NCBI GenBank assembly: GCA_021186555.1 | Contig: JAJKFL010000005.1 | Location: 41,381,135 to 41,445,134 of the forward strand | Length of the DNA: 64,000 nt | DNA from: Reticulitermes speratus | Taxonomy: Eukaryota; Arthropoda; Insecta; Blattodea; Rhinotermitidae | Reading direction: 5' to 3' | In this document: positions 55,210-64,000 of the stretch, piece after piece | Layout: each line of letters opens with the position of its first letter | How positions within the stretch are numbered: the stretch's first letter is position 1 | Notes under the pieces: model-generated | The model's input: only the letters and a program-made list of their open reading frames with translations | Database searches by the model: none | What the model was told of the DNA's origin: nothing | Translations under genes and position numbers: made by a program

Positions 55210-56335
55210 CAGAGAGATATAAGCACGCGCGCGCACACACGCACAACGAAAGTGGAGTGAGGGCAACGGAAAAAAGGATGCCTTGGGCGAATCGACCGCA
55301 GTCGGGAAATGCCCTTAAATTATACAGAAGAGAAAAGTTAGTGAATATTTCATATATTGTTGAGTAAACATATCGAACAAACCTTTTTTTTTACGTAGCT
55401 TATTACGTGCTCACAGTATTACGGAACTGCACGAAATGAGTTCAGATGATATCAGGTTCGTTTGTGAACGTGCTGACATATGCCACGAATAATGAAACTG
55501 AAAAGCCATTCACATTTCAGAATTTCAGTATGTGCCTGCTAACACAAAGTTTTATGCAGTGCACATCCCTTGTATTAATCTTAAGTTCTGCATTGTTAAT
55601 GGAATATTAATCTAAAATTCTGTATTTTTTTACCATACATTTCTTTTATATTTCAGCTCTCGCTCTGAATTTTGTTTTCTAGGTCTAAGCTATGATTTTT
55701 TTTAATTTTCATTTATTTTTCGTTTAATAGCCTTTCTATCGATCCCACATACAATCTGGTTCTTATTCTCCTTCTAACCTGTTCTATTTCAGCGTTTGGT
55801 CTGCAAGCAAGATGAATTTCACCGTTGTAAATGTTAATTAGACTAACTCCTGAGTGTATTGGAGAGATTGCTGATTTGATTCTCAGTATATAATTATGTT
55901 TTAACCCTCGAAAACTGAATCCAAACTACGTTGTACGTAAATATTGAGTTCCTTCGTCACAGAGGGCTGTGTTTCCATTAGAAGGGTCAATCGGGGAATG
56001 CTGTTTAGTTAATAATGATTGTTTGTTGTGAACATTATACGGTACATATAAACAAACTGTTTTGTTAAAACGCAGGGTTATGTTGTTAACCTGGCGGCAC
56101 ATGTAGGCAAAGTCAGCTTTAATGTGTTAAATGCGTTTTCGTAAATTTCCTCCTTCATTGCAATCAAAGGCTGCGATAGTAATTTAAAGTAGGCTTCGAT
56201 AATTTTCAGCCCGTGCACATTCATTTTAGTATTCAGCGCTGTATAATTTAGGTTGATGGAATATCGTCGTTAAATAAAACAAGAATCAAGAGAGATAAAG
56301 TATATTCACGCCCAAAATATACCGTTACTCCTCGC
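55210..56335. other. Anonymous AT-rich DNA
   Basis: Apart from a short CGCGCACACACG run at 55228 nothing is recognised. Confidence 0.4.
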
Positions 56336-56339
56336 CGAA

Positions 56340-56715
56340 AATTTGGTTGATGTGCCAGTTTTATATCACGGTGCGGAATGTACCGAGTCATCGGGTAAGC
56401 CATTCAGAATGGCGTCGCTGCATAGGGCGTGTGTTGCCATCTGCCTTTCGAAAATTTGAGGTGGGTTCGAAACCAACTCGGGGTATGGGTTATGTTAGTG
56501 TATTTGTGTGTGTGTGTGTATTTTGTGTTATCCTGAGTAGGTAGTGGCGTTGCGACGTGCCGAAACCACCGCCTGAGTAGTTCTACAAAATGTCTATAAA
56601 GAGTATTCACAAAACCAGGAAATGGAATGCCCTGGGCCACGCAGGCCTGTAGTGTAGCACCGTACAAGAGAAAACAGCAGCAGAAGAAGAAAGAAAGAAA
56701 GGAAGGAAGAAGAAA
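56340..56715 (+). mobile_element. tRNA-derived SINE-like sequence, family F
   Basis: A box-B-like GGTGGGTTCGAAACCAAC follows GCGTCGCTGCATAGGGCGTG. Then come a GT run (56504-56520), ATCCTGAGTAGGTAGTGGCG (similar to GTGTAGGTAGTGGC in SINE family B) and CCTGGGCCACGCAGGCC, and a tail of AGAAAGAAAGAAAGGAAGGAAG. The simple-sequence tail supports a retroposon. No second copy in the window, and box A is unclear. Confidence 0.5.
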
Positions 56716-56865
56716 TTTAAGAAATTAGTAAAGCAGTTGTATCTGTGTCAACACATATGAATACCTTACGTCAATAATTATTGAATTATATAAAAATGAA
56801 CCTAAGATTACGTCATTGGCAGTGCGCGTGTACGTACACTCATACAGAAAACTAAAACATTATTT

Positions 56866-56930
56866 TTCTTTTCTTTACAGGTAAGCACCTTCTGCCATAC
56901 TTGCAAGAAACCTGCGTGTATCAAAGGTAA
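56866..56930 (+). promoter_or_regulatory. Candidate recursive splice site (adjoining 3' and 5' splice sites)
   Basis: ATTTTTCTTTTCTTTACAG (ending 56880) is a strong pyrimidine tract with AG, directly followed by GTAAGC, a near-consensus donor. A second donor-like AAAG/GTAAAT lies 46 bases on. This zero-exon arrangement is the signature of ratchet points in long insect introns. If real, the window lies in a plus-strand intron. A chance match cannot be excluded. Confidence 0.25.
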
Positions 56931-56939
56931 ATTGCCTAC

Positions 56940-57665
56940 CAAGTTACTCTTTAATTATTTTACAAAGTTTTTGTTTGTGACGTACGTACAACATACTATA
57001 GTAGTATTAACCGATAAACAGTTCAGGGGAGATGTACTCGCATGTAGTTGTTATTAGGCATACAGCTGTGGGCAGGAATACTGCAACTCGACGAAGATTC
57101 TTAGATAGGAGGACTGGTGATATTAATATTTGGGTGGAACTGTACTGCAGGCGGAGGGATGTGCCCAGTGTTGTGAGCCCGAACTTATCACGTCTTGTTT
57201 CGACTCACAGGGTTACTAGTATAGGATGCACAAAAAGATCGTTTACCATATAAAATCCACACACCTTAGCTTCCAGCTACCATGGTGCAAAATTATTCTA
57301 GATAAATATTTATTCAGTCGTTGAAGAAATTGTACGTTTTTTAGTAGCGTTCGAAAAATTCCACTAGTAGACCGCATCATATATATGTTGAATATTGTCC
57401 TCTTCATCATTCCCAATTCCTCTAATATCCTTTTAAATGTTATCTGCCTATCTACCCCTCTCACAGACATCTAAATTATCCTGCTTATGCCTCTAGTGCT
57501 CTGTCGTTGAAATTTGAACTTGTAAGTTATTTTCTTTGTGCTATTATAACATTTATGAAATTCCGAGGATTTATTTTGTGAGATTCAAGTATTGTTCCCG
57601 CATGTGTCATAGCGGAGCAATTTGCCGAGTTGTTATGCTCTTTAATTTGATTTGTTTCATGATCC
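56940..57665. other. Anonymous AT-rich DNA
   Basis: No recognised repeat or gene. Minus-strand text near 57440 (IFKRILEELGMMKR-like) is too short to use. Confidence 0.35.
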
Positions 57666-57676
57666 ATGGCTTGACA

Positions 57677-57709
57677 ATCCATTAAAATAAAATAATTATT
57701 TTAATGGAT
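57677..57709. repeat. 14-bp inverted repeat, 5-nt loop
   Basis: ATCCATTAAAATAA (57677-57690) pairs perfectly with TTATTTTAATGGAT (57696-57709). It lies about 115 bp from a hammerhead-like core and may mark the edge of that element. Confidence 0.7.
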
Positions 57710-57822
57710 CGTTACAAATATCGACACCGAAATTTGAAAATAAATATTTGCTGATTTGAACTGTTAATGTAACCAACAATTTACACAAAAGTTTGGTCAT
57801 AACTACGTTTACTATTAGCTAC

Positions 57823-57853
57823 TACATGTTTCGGCCTTAGTGGCCATCCTCAG
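57823..57853 (-). ncRNA. Hammerhead-like ribozyme core, intact blocks
   Basis: Minus strand: CTGAGGA (57853-57847), T, a 4-bp stem GGCC/GGCC around ACTAA, GAAA (57832-57829), then CATGTA. ACATGT is a perfect palindrome (57829-57824), with A at 57823 as possible cleavage base. A mate of the copy at 32168. Confidence 0.55.
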
Positions 57854-57899
57854 GGAGACCACTTCTGATATTAAACAGAGGCACGAAAGGCTTAACGTG

Positions 57900-59160
57900 C
57901 TTTTAAAATGCCATAAAATTATACATTTATGTAAATTAATACATGTATATATTATTTGTTAATACAAAATTTACTACAGAAGCTTATTAAACGATTTCAT
58001 GATTTGAATGTATTAAAATTGGGACTGATTTAATTTATATTTTCGTAAAGATATTTCCGTCAGCTGTAGTGGTTAAAACTTACAGCCGTGACTGTATCGT
58101 CAGAACCTCGTTAGTGATATATGTATGCCCAACACGTAGAAGTGTTATCGACATTAAAATATGGCCGTCCTTAAAGTTCTGATTCTATTTATTACACTCT
58201 ACCAACACACAGTACTGCTGTGAGTTAAAAGTGGATTTGCAGAAAGTTTTTAACGAGAAGCTGTAGTTGTGTTCGTCGCCTAATGTTATAAGGATGATTA
58301 AACCAAAAGGTAAGTTGGGCGGTACATGTAGGGGTAAGGTGAAGGGGGCAATGCAACCTTTTAGTCAGCAATTTCAAGGAAACAGACCACCCGGAGAGCT
58401 AGGTGTGGTCCAAAGAATGATCTGAAAATTGGTCTTAGAGGTATATACAAACACTCCCCAAATTAACGCAATTCCACTTAAGCAACTTTAGACTTACGCC
58501 ATATTAAGAGTGTAAAAAATCAAAATAACGTTTTGAAACGCGCGCCGAGTTTTTTCTTGCGGGAATGGAAGCACAATGAGAGGAAGGTGGCGGAAGAATA
58601 CTGCTGGGCGATAACACAGGAGGCGGGCGGTCAGGCTGCTACCGATCAGGCTCCATTGTGTTGGAGTTTGGATTTAAACCTGACTCCTTTTTATGTACAT
58701 ATATATTTGACCATGTGGATAGTGAATTCCGACTTGCGCCGGGTCTTCCAGAACGTAAATATTGCCTAAGTCGGGGCATGTCTGTAATGTGAGGATGTGG
58801 GCTGGAGTCATCTGGCTGCACGTATGGTTTTGTGGTGACGCGTGTGAACACGATAATGAAACTTGTCCATAATATTTCGGATATATCTCGAGTGATCATG
58901 TGTTCAAGAAAGGCCCTGCCGAATGATGAGGACTTTACGTATTCATGCGGTACGGGTTTAGATCTCGGTTTGCACTCCAGCTGTCCCGAGTGAAGTTTGT
59001 AGTAGTTATTCACTGCCCGGCTAGACAAATGAAGGAGTATCCGTTTAAGTAGGCCACGATCTCTTTTCTGCACGTCACTTCCAGTTTATTGCTACGTCAT
59101 TCAACAGTGTGTAATCCTAACAATTAAAAGCGTTCTTAAAGAAACCAAGAACGAATACAT
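57900..59160. other. Anonymous DNA with a 144-codon frame
   Basis: The minus-strand frame 59073-58639 (144 codons) has no recognisable domain. The plus strand there is also open for 78 codons. I regard both as chance or decayed repeat. Confidence 0.35.
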
Positions 59161-59161
59161 G

Positions 59162-59191
59162 GAGAAAGAAAGAAAGAAAGAAAGAAAGAAA
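59162..59191. repeat. GAAA tetranucleotide microsatellite
   Basis: Seven units of GAAA/AAAG. Confidence 0.9.
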
Positions 59192-59194
59192 AGA

Positions 59195-60595
59195 GATGAA
59201 AACATGAAGAAATACGTGCAATGCCTAAGTACATAAAAATAAGGGATACGCGAAGAAGTGAATGAAAGATTAATTAAACAGTCTGCTCCTCGGACTCCGT
59301 CGGTTTGTATTGTATTACTAATTCAGACCGAGGGTTGGACTGCGCTTATATCAGTCCGTTGTGTGCTGCTGTTTACTTCTTTCAAAGTGAAGTCAGAATG
59401 TGGCGACTCCACCCATGTCGGTATCATTAATGTGGTAAGACTAGAACCAATGTATTACAGGGCAGATAGCTGCAAAGACAAAAATGTTGCTGGGGTGAAG
59501 GACGTCTTAAGGCAAGCCGTAATTTTCTGATCTTTGGGTGGAGTTTCCCCTCTGTGGCTTGTGACCAGAACACCCGGGGTGGTCCAGCATGCAAAAACCT
59601 AAAAAGAACGCGCCACCCACGTCGTCGCCGTGAAGTACGTGTTTGAAATATGTGTTTATCGTGTATAAGGTGTCTACAAATTCACGTTACTAATTATATT
59701 GTTACATAAGCATGAATTCAAATGGGCCTACAGCTCGTGGTTTAATCGACAGCGCTCTTTCAGCTGCCTAGGTTGTATAGCGTCGAATGATAGTATGTAA
59801 AGCAGTAATTTGGAAACTAATTGTAATTCGACTACCGCTGTGCGATGTTTGGTATTTACGTATTTTCCACAAAACCTGAAACCGGAATCTCTCCCGAATA
59901 CTAATCGGCTATGCTACCCGTTCAATCACAAACTTTGATCCAACTCTTTGCCATAATAGGATTTCCGAGTTATAATTTAGTTATATTTGGCACTGTTTTC
60001 TAAGGATTATTTAAAATAATATTAGTGTTTAGGGCGTTTCGCCGACCACTGATTGATAATCATAACATTAGTGAATAAGTAGGCTTATAAAGCGCTCTGG
60101 TCTGATGTTTTCCCTTGAAGATAAGATATATAAAAACATTGTGTGCGTGTGCTTCAATTTGTTGTCTGGGTATCAGCTATCTTAAAACACACGTGTTTTA
60201 TGTCACGTGAGCCTATTCATAAAGATAGGGGTAAGCGGAAAGGGTATTTAATGAAAGGGAAGGAAAATACCCGTATAAAGAGGTCACCTCTTTCAAGTTC
60301 TGAACGAGGGGCTGAGTAACTTAGCATGAGGGGTTGTAACTTCAGGAATGTGTCGTCGTGAAACTTATTCTACTGGTTTTATTGCATACAGTTCATCACG
60401 CTCTTCAGAATATGTGCCCTTTAATAAAGAGAGAGAGCCTCATTAAAGCATCCGTCTTTTCTGTGCTTCACTTATTTTAATCCGTGGAGGCTGGTTTGAA
60501 GACAACCTGAATCCGTTGCGGAAGGCTGTCGATCATCCTGTACTGTGTACACATTTGACAATAAATTCTAAAAGGTTCTGACGTTGGTATGTAAC
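59195..60595. other. Anonymous DNA
   Basis: No recognised gene or repeat. Confidence 0.4.
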
Positions 60596-60649
60596 ATTGA
60601 GAACTAATTTGTTTCTGGTGGACTTTGTCAATCGTCCGGAAATCTAATA

Positions 60650-60692
60650 TCACGACGTTTCGGAAGCTGGATCTGCTTCCGTCCTCAGGTGA
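60650..60692 (-). ncRNA. Hammerhead-like ribozyme, most complete copy
   Basis: Minus strand, 5' to 3': helix I strand TCAC, core CTGAGGA (60688-60682), an extra C, a 6-bp hairpin GGAAGC/GCTTCC with 7-nt loop, GAAA (60661-60658), CGTC, then GTGA, which pairs with TCAC. Cleavage would fall after the C at 60654. Helix III would be the self-complementary ACGT, too short to close within one molecule but able to pair two. All invariant blocks are present. The single unpaired pyrimidine between CTGAGGA and stem II departs from the textbook motif but recurs in other copies here. Confidence 0.65.
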
Positions 60693-60763
60693 AGGGGGAG
60701 GGAGACACCTACTCAGTTGGGTCCCTTAGACCGAGCTAACCTCAATCTCTGGACAACCTAAGA

Positions 60764-60807
60764 CTGTTAAACCACAGCTATATGAGTACCTGTGGTTCCG
60801 AAATGTC
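60764..60807 (+). ncRNA. Hammerhead-like sequence, right arm, mutated
   Basis: Plus strand: CTGTTAA in place of CTGANGA, a perfect 7-bp stem ACCACAG/CTGTGGT, TCC, GAAA, TGTC, GTGA. Stem II has changed completely relative to the left arm yet still pairs. The core block has lost A6 and G8, so cleavage is unlikely. Confidence 0.45.
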
Positions 60808-60990
60808 GTGATTTTAGATTTCCGGACGATGGACAAAGTCCAGAAACCAATTAGTTCTCAACATTTGACAATGCTTATTGGGCCACTGCATGTGCTGATA
60901 GTGGCGCAAATATAGAGAAACAGAGCACTATGTGACCTATGGTTTGTGTCTCGTTACCAAAGTTGTGAGTAATATCTTAATATAAATGTT

Positions 60991-61263
60991 GTTTCTCCTT
61001 TCTGGGGCGCAACAGCCCAACTCGGGCCTAGGCCGCCCCATTGTGTAGGTTTCTAGATCACGCACGATTAGACACACACACAGACACACACACAGCCGGT
61101 ATGACACCTTTGAACGAGTGATCAACTCGTCGTAGAGGCCACTACCTACACAACGTGACACAAGAGACGAATATCCATGCCCTCTGTGGGATTCGAACCC
61201 GCGATCCCAGCTATCAAGCAGTTTCAGGCCCACGCTTTAGACCGCACGCCAACCGGGATCGGC
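60991..61263 (-). mobile_element. tRNA-derived SINE, family B, copy 2
   Basis: Minus strand, head at 61263: GCCGATCCCGGTTGGCGTGC, GGTCTAAAGCGTGGGCC (box A) and GGGTTCGAATCCCAC (box B). The body has GCATGGATATTCGTCTCTTGTG, GACGAGTTGATCACTCG, a GTGTGTGT run and GCGGCCTAGGCCCGAGTTGGG. TAATATAAATGTT (60978-60990) and TAATATATGTT (61264-61274) may be the target duplication with a 2-bp gap. More diverged than copy 1; lacks a poly-A tail. Confidence 0.88.
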
Positions 61264-61279
61264 TAATATATGTTATAAG

Positions 61280-64000
61280 TATCTAGTAATTGGTTCATAA
61301 ATGCAGTAACAATTGTGACAGCTATAAATAATATTTGTGGTGAAATTAATAACATATTAAATCGGATAGCGTTTGCTACCATTCAAAGAAAATATCTTTT
61401 ATCCTTCCGTCTTATACCTGCGTATACCTTAACACTTTATGGTGCATGTATGCATGTATACGTATGTATGTATGTATAGTAATGAAGTCGCTTCGGATAC
61501 GAACATCACATCGCATTCCCCATACGCTATTTAGCCATTTGCGTGCCTTAGTTTGACTTTCAGCCCTCTTGCAGGTGGATGAAAGGGCCTATGATGTGTA
61601 GGTATTCTTGGCTAACGTACTGGGCGCCATTATCGTTTAAAGTAAAATCAGGACTAAGGTGGCTTAAGTAGAGTGGCTTCAAATGGCAAATTTCAAGTGA
61701 TGTCAATGGTACGGAGTCAATTTTACTGCCAATCCCGAAGCCAGTTTGAAATTCGTTGCCAGACAAAAAATTTATGTTCATATTAGCGACCTGGCCATGA
61801 CCGCTGTATGTAGAATTGTTACGTCGTGTTTAGTATTGCTCCTTGGATTGATATTACTTAGAAAATACGTGGTCTGTGAGAGACAAGTTCTGACAGTAAT
61901 ATTTAAGTCGGAGTTGAAACAACAAATAATAAAGGATATAGTTTAACGAAAAATGTTCATAATTTGTATCCTTCCTTTTTTATTTTTGTCCGATTAAGCA
62001 CAGAAAAATGGGATGAGCGGAACACGTAGCACGTATGATGCAAAAAGTACTAAATTCGCACGGAATTTGTGTTTGGAATCTATAAAAAAGCTTTTACAAA
62101 TAGTGTAATGACAGTAAAATTTCTTTCTTGGTATGGTTTATAATATGTGAACTGATCGTTCTGTTTATGACAGGACCCAGTGGTCTTTCGTCAGTAAGTT
62201 GACGAAATTTTGTGTCCGTGCACTAGATCAGTGTCTGGCATGGAGTGGGTGGGTTTGTTTTTGGTACACTTATCGGCCGTCCAGGGAAGCAGTTTTTGAG
62301 TACTTAACTCATAAATCATAAGCTTATTTGAAACATGTTTAGTGCTTATTTATCCTCTGCCCTGTTTTTATTTTTAATTTTTATCCTCTGCGTCTCATTT
62401 TGTTGTTTAATTTCACTTACATTCGTCTTTGTTTACGTAACGTTATTTTGAAGAACACTGTATTCTGTGAGTGATGCCTTATGGTCTGGTAGACAAATAA
62501 GTACCGATATTTCGGATGAACCAGCGGATCTATCTGAAACCTTGATAGGCAATTGTCTACCGAACTAGACGGCGTTGCATTCCATAAGTCAGTAATTACA
62601 GTCAACGCCAGAAGGACCCCAATTCTCACATTTTTATTTTTATTCGTAATTTTATTGTGTATTCCCCACTTTTCATTCTTTTTGATCATCTTATAATGTT
62701 CTCAGTCTCATCCTCCTTGTTCCTCTATATTTTTCCCCCCACAAGCCTCACCCTTTTGGCTGTGTGTCTATAATACAAACTTTACCACAATTTTAAAAAG
62801 GGCTATCACATCCGTTCCTCCATCTCCCAAATAGCTGACTTTCTGGTTAATACACGCTGCTTAGGAGAAAAGTAAAACGTGCTTTGTACAGGAGAATAAA
62901 TAAAAGTTGCTCCAAAGTTTTCAGTTCTACTAGTTATGTGAAAGGTGGGCTCCGTTTTGTTATTTATTCTTACTTTAATAACGACAGTGTTTTGTATCTA
63001 ATTATGCTTTTAAAGAACATCAAATGAAGTATAAACGAACATACTTTTGTTCGTATCAAGATTCAGTAGGCAGAAATTATAATACGCTTGCTTTCTTTGC
63101 ATTAACTTCCTCATCAAACACGAATACGTAATTTATTGCAATAAATTCAACATAATACAAAATATGACATAAAATACAGTAAACCAATATTCGACTGTTT
63201 TACTGTATTTATGCTATGATGTGTACTATCATGCAGCTTATTTTAATAAATAGTTTCACAAAGTACACATTCAATATGTACTATAGATTTAAAACCGTAC
63301 GCGGAATATGACAACCGCGCGCGATGGAAGGAGTGCGTAAGGCACTTAGAAAATTTGTCCGAGGCTGAGATGATAAAGAGTGCACATAGAAAGACTGCGT
63401 GTTGGTAATATGCAACACGAACTGTGAAGGAAACGGAAGGATCTGTAGGAGTCTAGTTTTTTAATTCTGAAAGTTGGAGGAAAGAAGCCACAGCAATTTG
63501 AAAATTTCCTGCTTTAGAATCTGGTAGTTATTCCCCCGAACCCAGTTTTACCGCTTCGGATATTGTATCAGTTCCTTTCAGTAGCCTTTGACAGTTCCCT
63601 TTTGTAAATTTTTTATAGTGCTGGTGATGGTATCTTTTTGCAGGCGTAAAGAACAATTGTGGGGTTGTATATGTGCCAGCACTTTCGTCCATATCATGGG
63701 TTTTTGTTCTTCCCCTGGTTGGTGTTCGGTGGTTGGTTTTAACTCGGAACTGTGCGTGTCAATAGCACTCATAAACCTTTTGTTTTGAAATTTGCTGGCG
63801 TCGATTGAATTGGCTCAAGAGGCTGCTGCAGGCTTGAAGCGTTGTTTCTAGACGAGGACAGATATACTCCCATGGGATATAACTGTCATTAAGATTCGGA
63901 AGTCATAAAATCTACGAAAGAATTCGTACGCTAAATATATAAACTATTGTACCCACCCACTATCGAAAACCAACTAAAGAGAGGGAAAGGACACTGAGTG
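61280..64000. other. Anonymous AT-rich DNA to window end
   Basis: Contains a TATG microsatellite at 61442-61478. A very degenerate relative of the hammerhead-like repeats may lie at 62500-62545 (ACCGATATTTCGGATGAACCAG). No gene is recognised. Confidence 0.4.

Larger units (their letters stand above)
60597..60861. mobile_element. Foldback element with hammerhead-like core in each arm
   Basis: The left arm (60597-60665) and right arm (about 60794-60861) are inverted copies that differ at a handful of positions plus a 2-3-bp gap. Shared blocks are TTGAGAACTAATT, GGACTTTGT, ATCGTCCGGAAATCTA and ATCACGAC. The 128-bp centre is unpaired and CT-rich in part. Each arm encodes an outward-facing hammerhead-like motif: left on the minus strand (intact), right on the plus strand (mutated). 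No ORF. Inverted pairs of terminal units occur in Penelope-like elements. Confidence 0.75.

Noticed and set aside
56881-56926. 46-base exon encoding a CxxC...C peptide (FCHTCKKPAC)
   Set aside because: The resemblance to a transposase zinc-binding tail rests on about ten residues; the adjoining acceptor/donor pair explains the splice-like signals without a coding exon.
58639-59073. 144-codon minus-strand frame
   Set aside because: Unrecognised translation without domain, next to a competing plus-strand frame; not supportable as a gene.
62500-62545. Another hammerhead-like core (ACCGATATTTCGGATG)
   Set aside because: GAAATATC is present on the minus strand, but no CTGANGA block or paired stem II; at best a fully decayed member.

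Overview
This looks like non-coding nuclear DNA from an animal with a large, repeat-rich genome, most likely an insect. The base composition is AT-rich, there are no operons or dense reading frames, and almost every stretch I can recognise is a transposable element, a tRNA-derived SINE or a tandem repeat. The mariner remnant, the repeated non-LTR tails coding for [15 protein letters not shown]-like and KANWIGHILRRNC-like peptides, and the SINEs resemble repeats I associate with cockroaches and termites (Blattodea). That placement is inference from memory. I find no host protein-coding exon, rRNA or functional tRNA gene that I can defend, so the window is intergenic or lies inside very long introns.

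Layout. 0-11 kb: an RNase H fossil of a Jockey-like LINE, a SINE nested in a possible hAT-like element, a CAC-rich microsatellite, and a 0.93-kb internally deleted mariner with both terminal inverted repeats. LINE tails and a second SINE follow. 11-24 kb: degenerate SINEs, an 850-bp near-palindromic foldback element, a 144-bp almost perfect palindrome inside a LINE tail, a SINE with a 15-bp target duplication, and the longest LINE piece, with a YADD reverse-transcriptase motif. 24-32 kb: mostly anonymous AT-rich DNA, with one SINE flanked by a perfect 13-bp target duplication. 32-43 kb: three minisatellite/satellite arrays (17-bp, 43-bp and 34-bp units), a long GTA microsatellite, LINE and SINE pieces, and a hAT-type MITE whose sister copy is at 43.7 kb. 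44-64 kb: LINE tails, a cluster of one SINE family (46.6-55.2 kb), foldback repeats and a candidate recursive splice site.

The most interesting theme is a superfamily of about a dozen dispersed repeats. Each carries, on one strand, a hammerhead-ribozyme-like core: CTGANGA, one pyrimidine, a hairpin, then GAAA and a very short, often self-complementary segment (ACGT or ACATGT). The best copies are at 60650-60692, 17431-17482, 20270-20304, 32168-32199 and 57823-57853. Two sit in the arms of large inverted repeats. Small dimer-active hammerhead variants linked to Penelope-like retroelements are known, so these are probably pieces of such elements or of non-autonomous derivatives. No Penelope reverse transcriptase is recognisable in the window.

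Nothing here works as a gene pathway. The content is a layered record of retrotransposon (LINE, SINE, probable Penelope-like), cut-and-paste transposon (mariner, hAT) and tandem-repeat activity.
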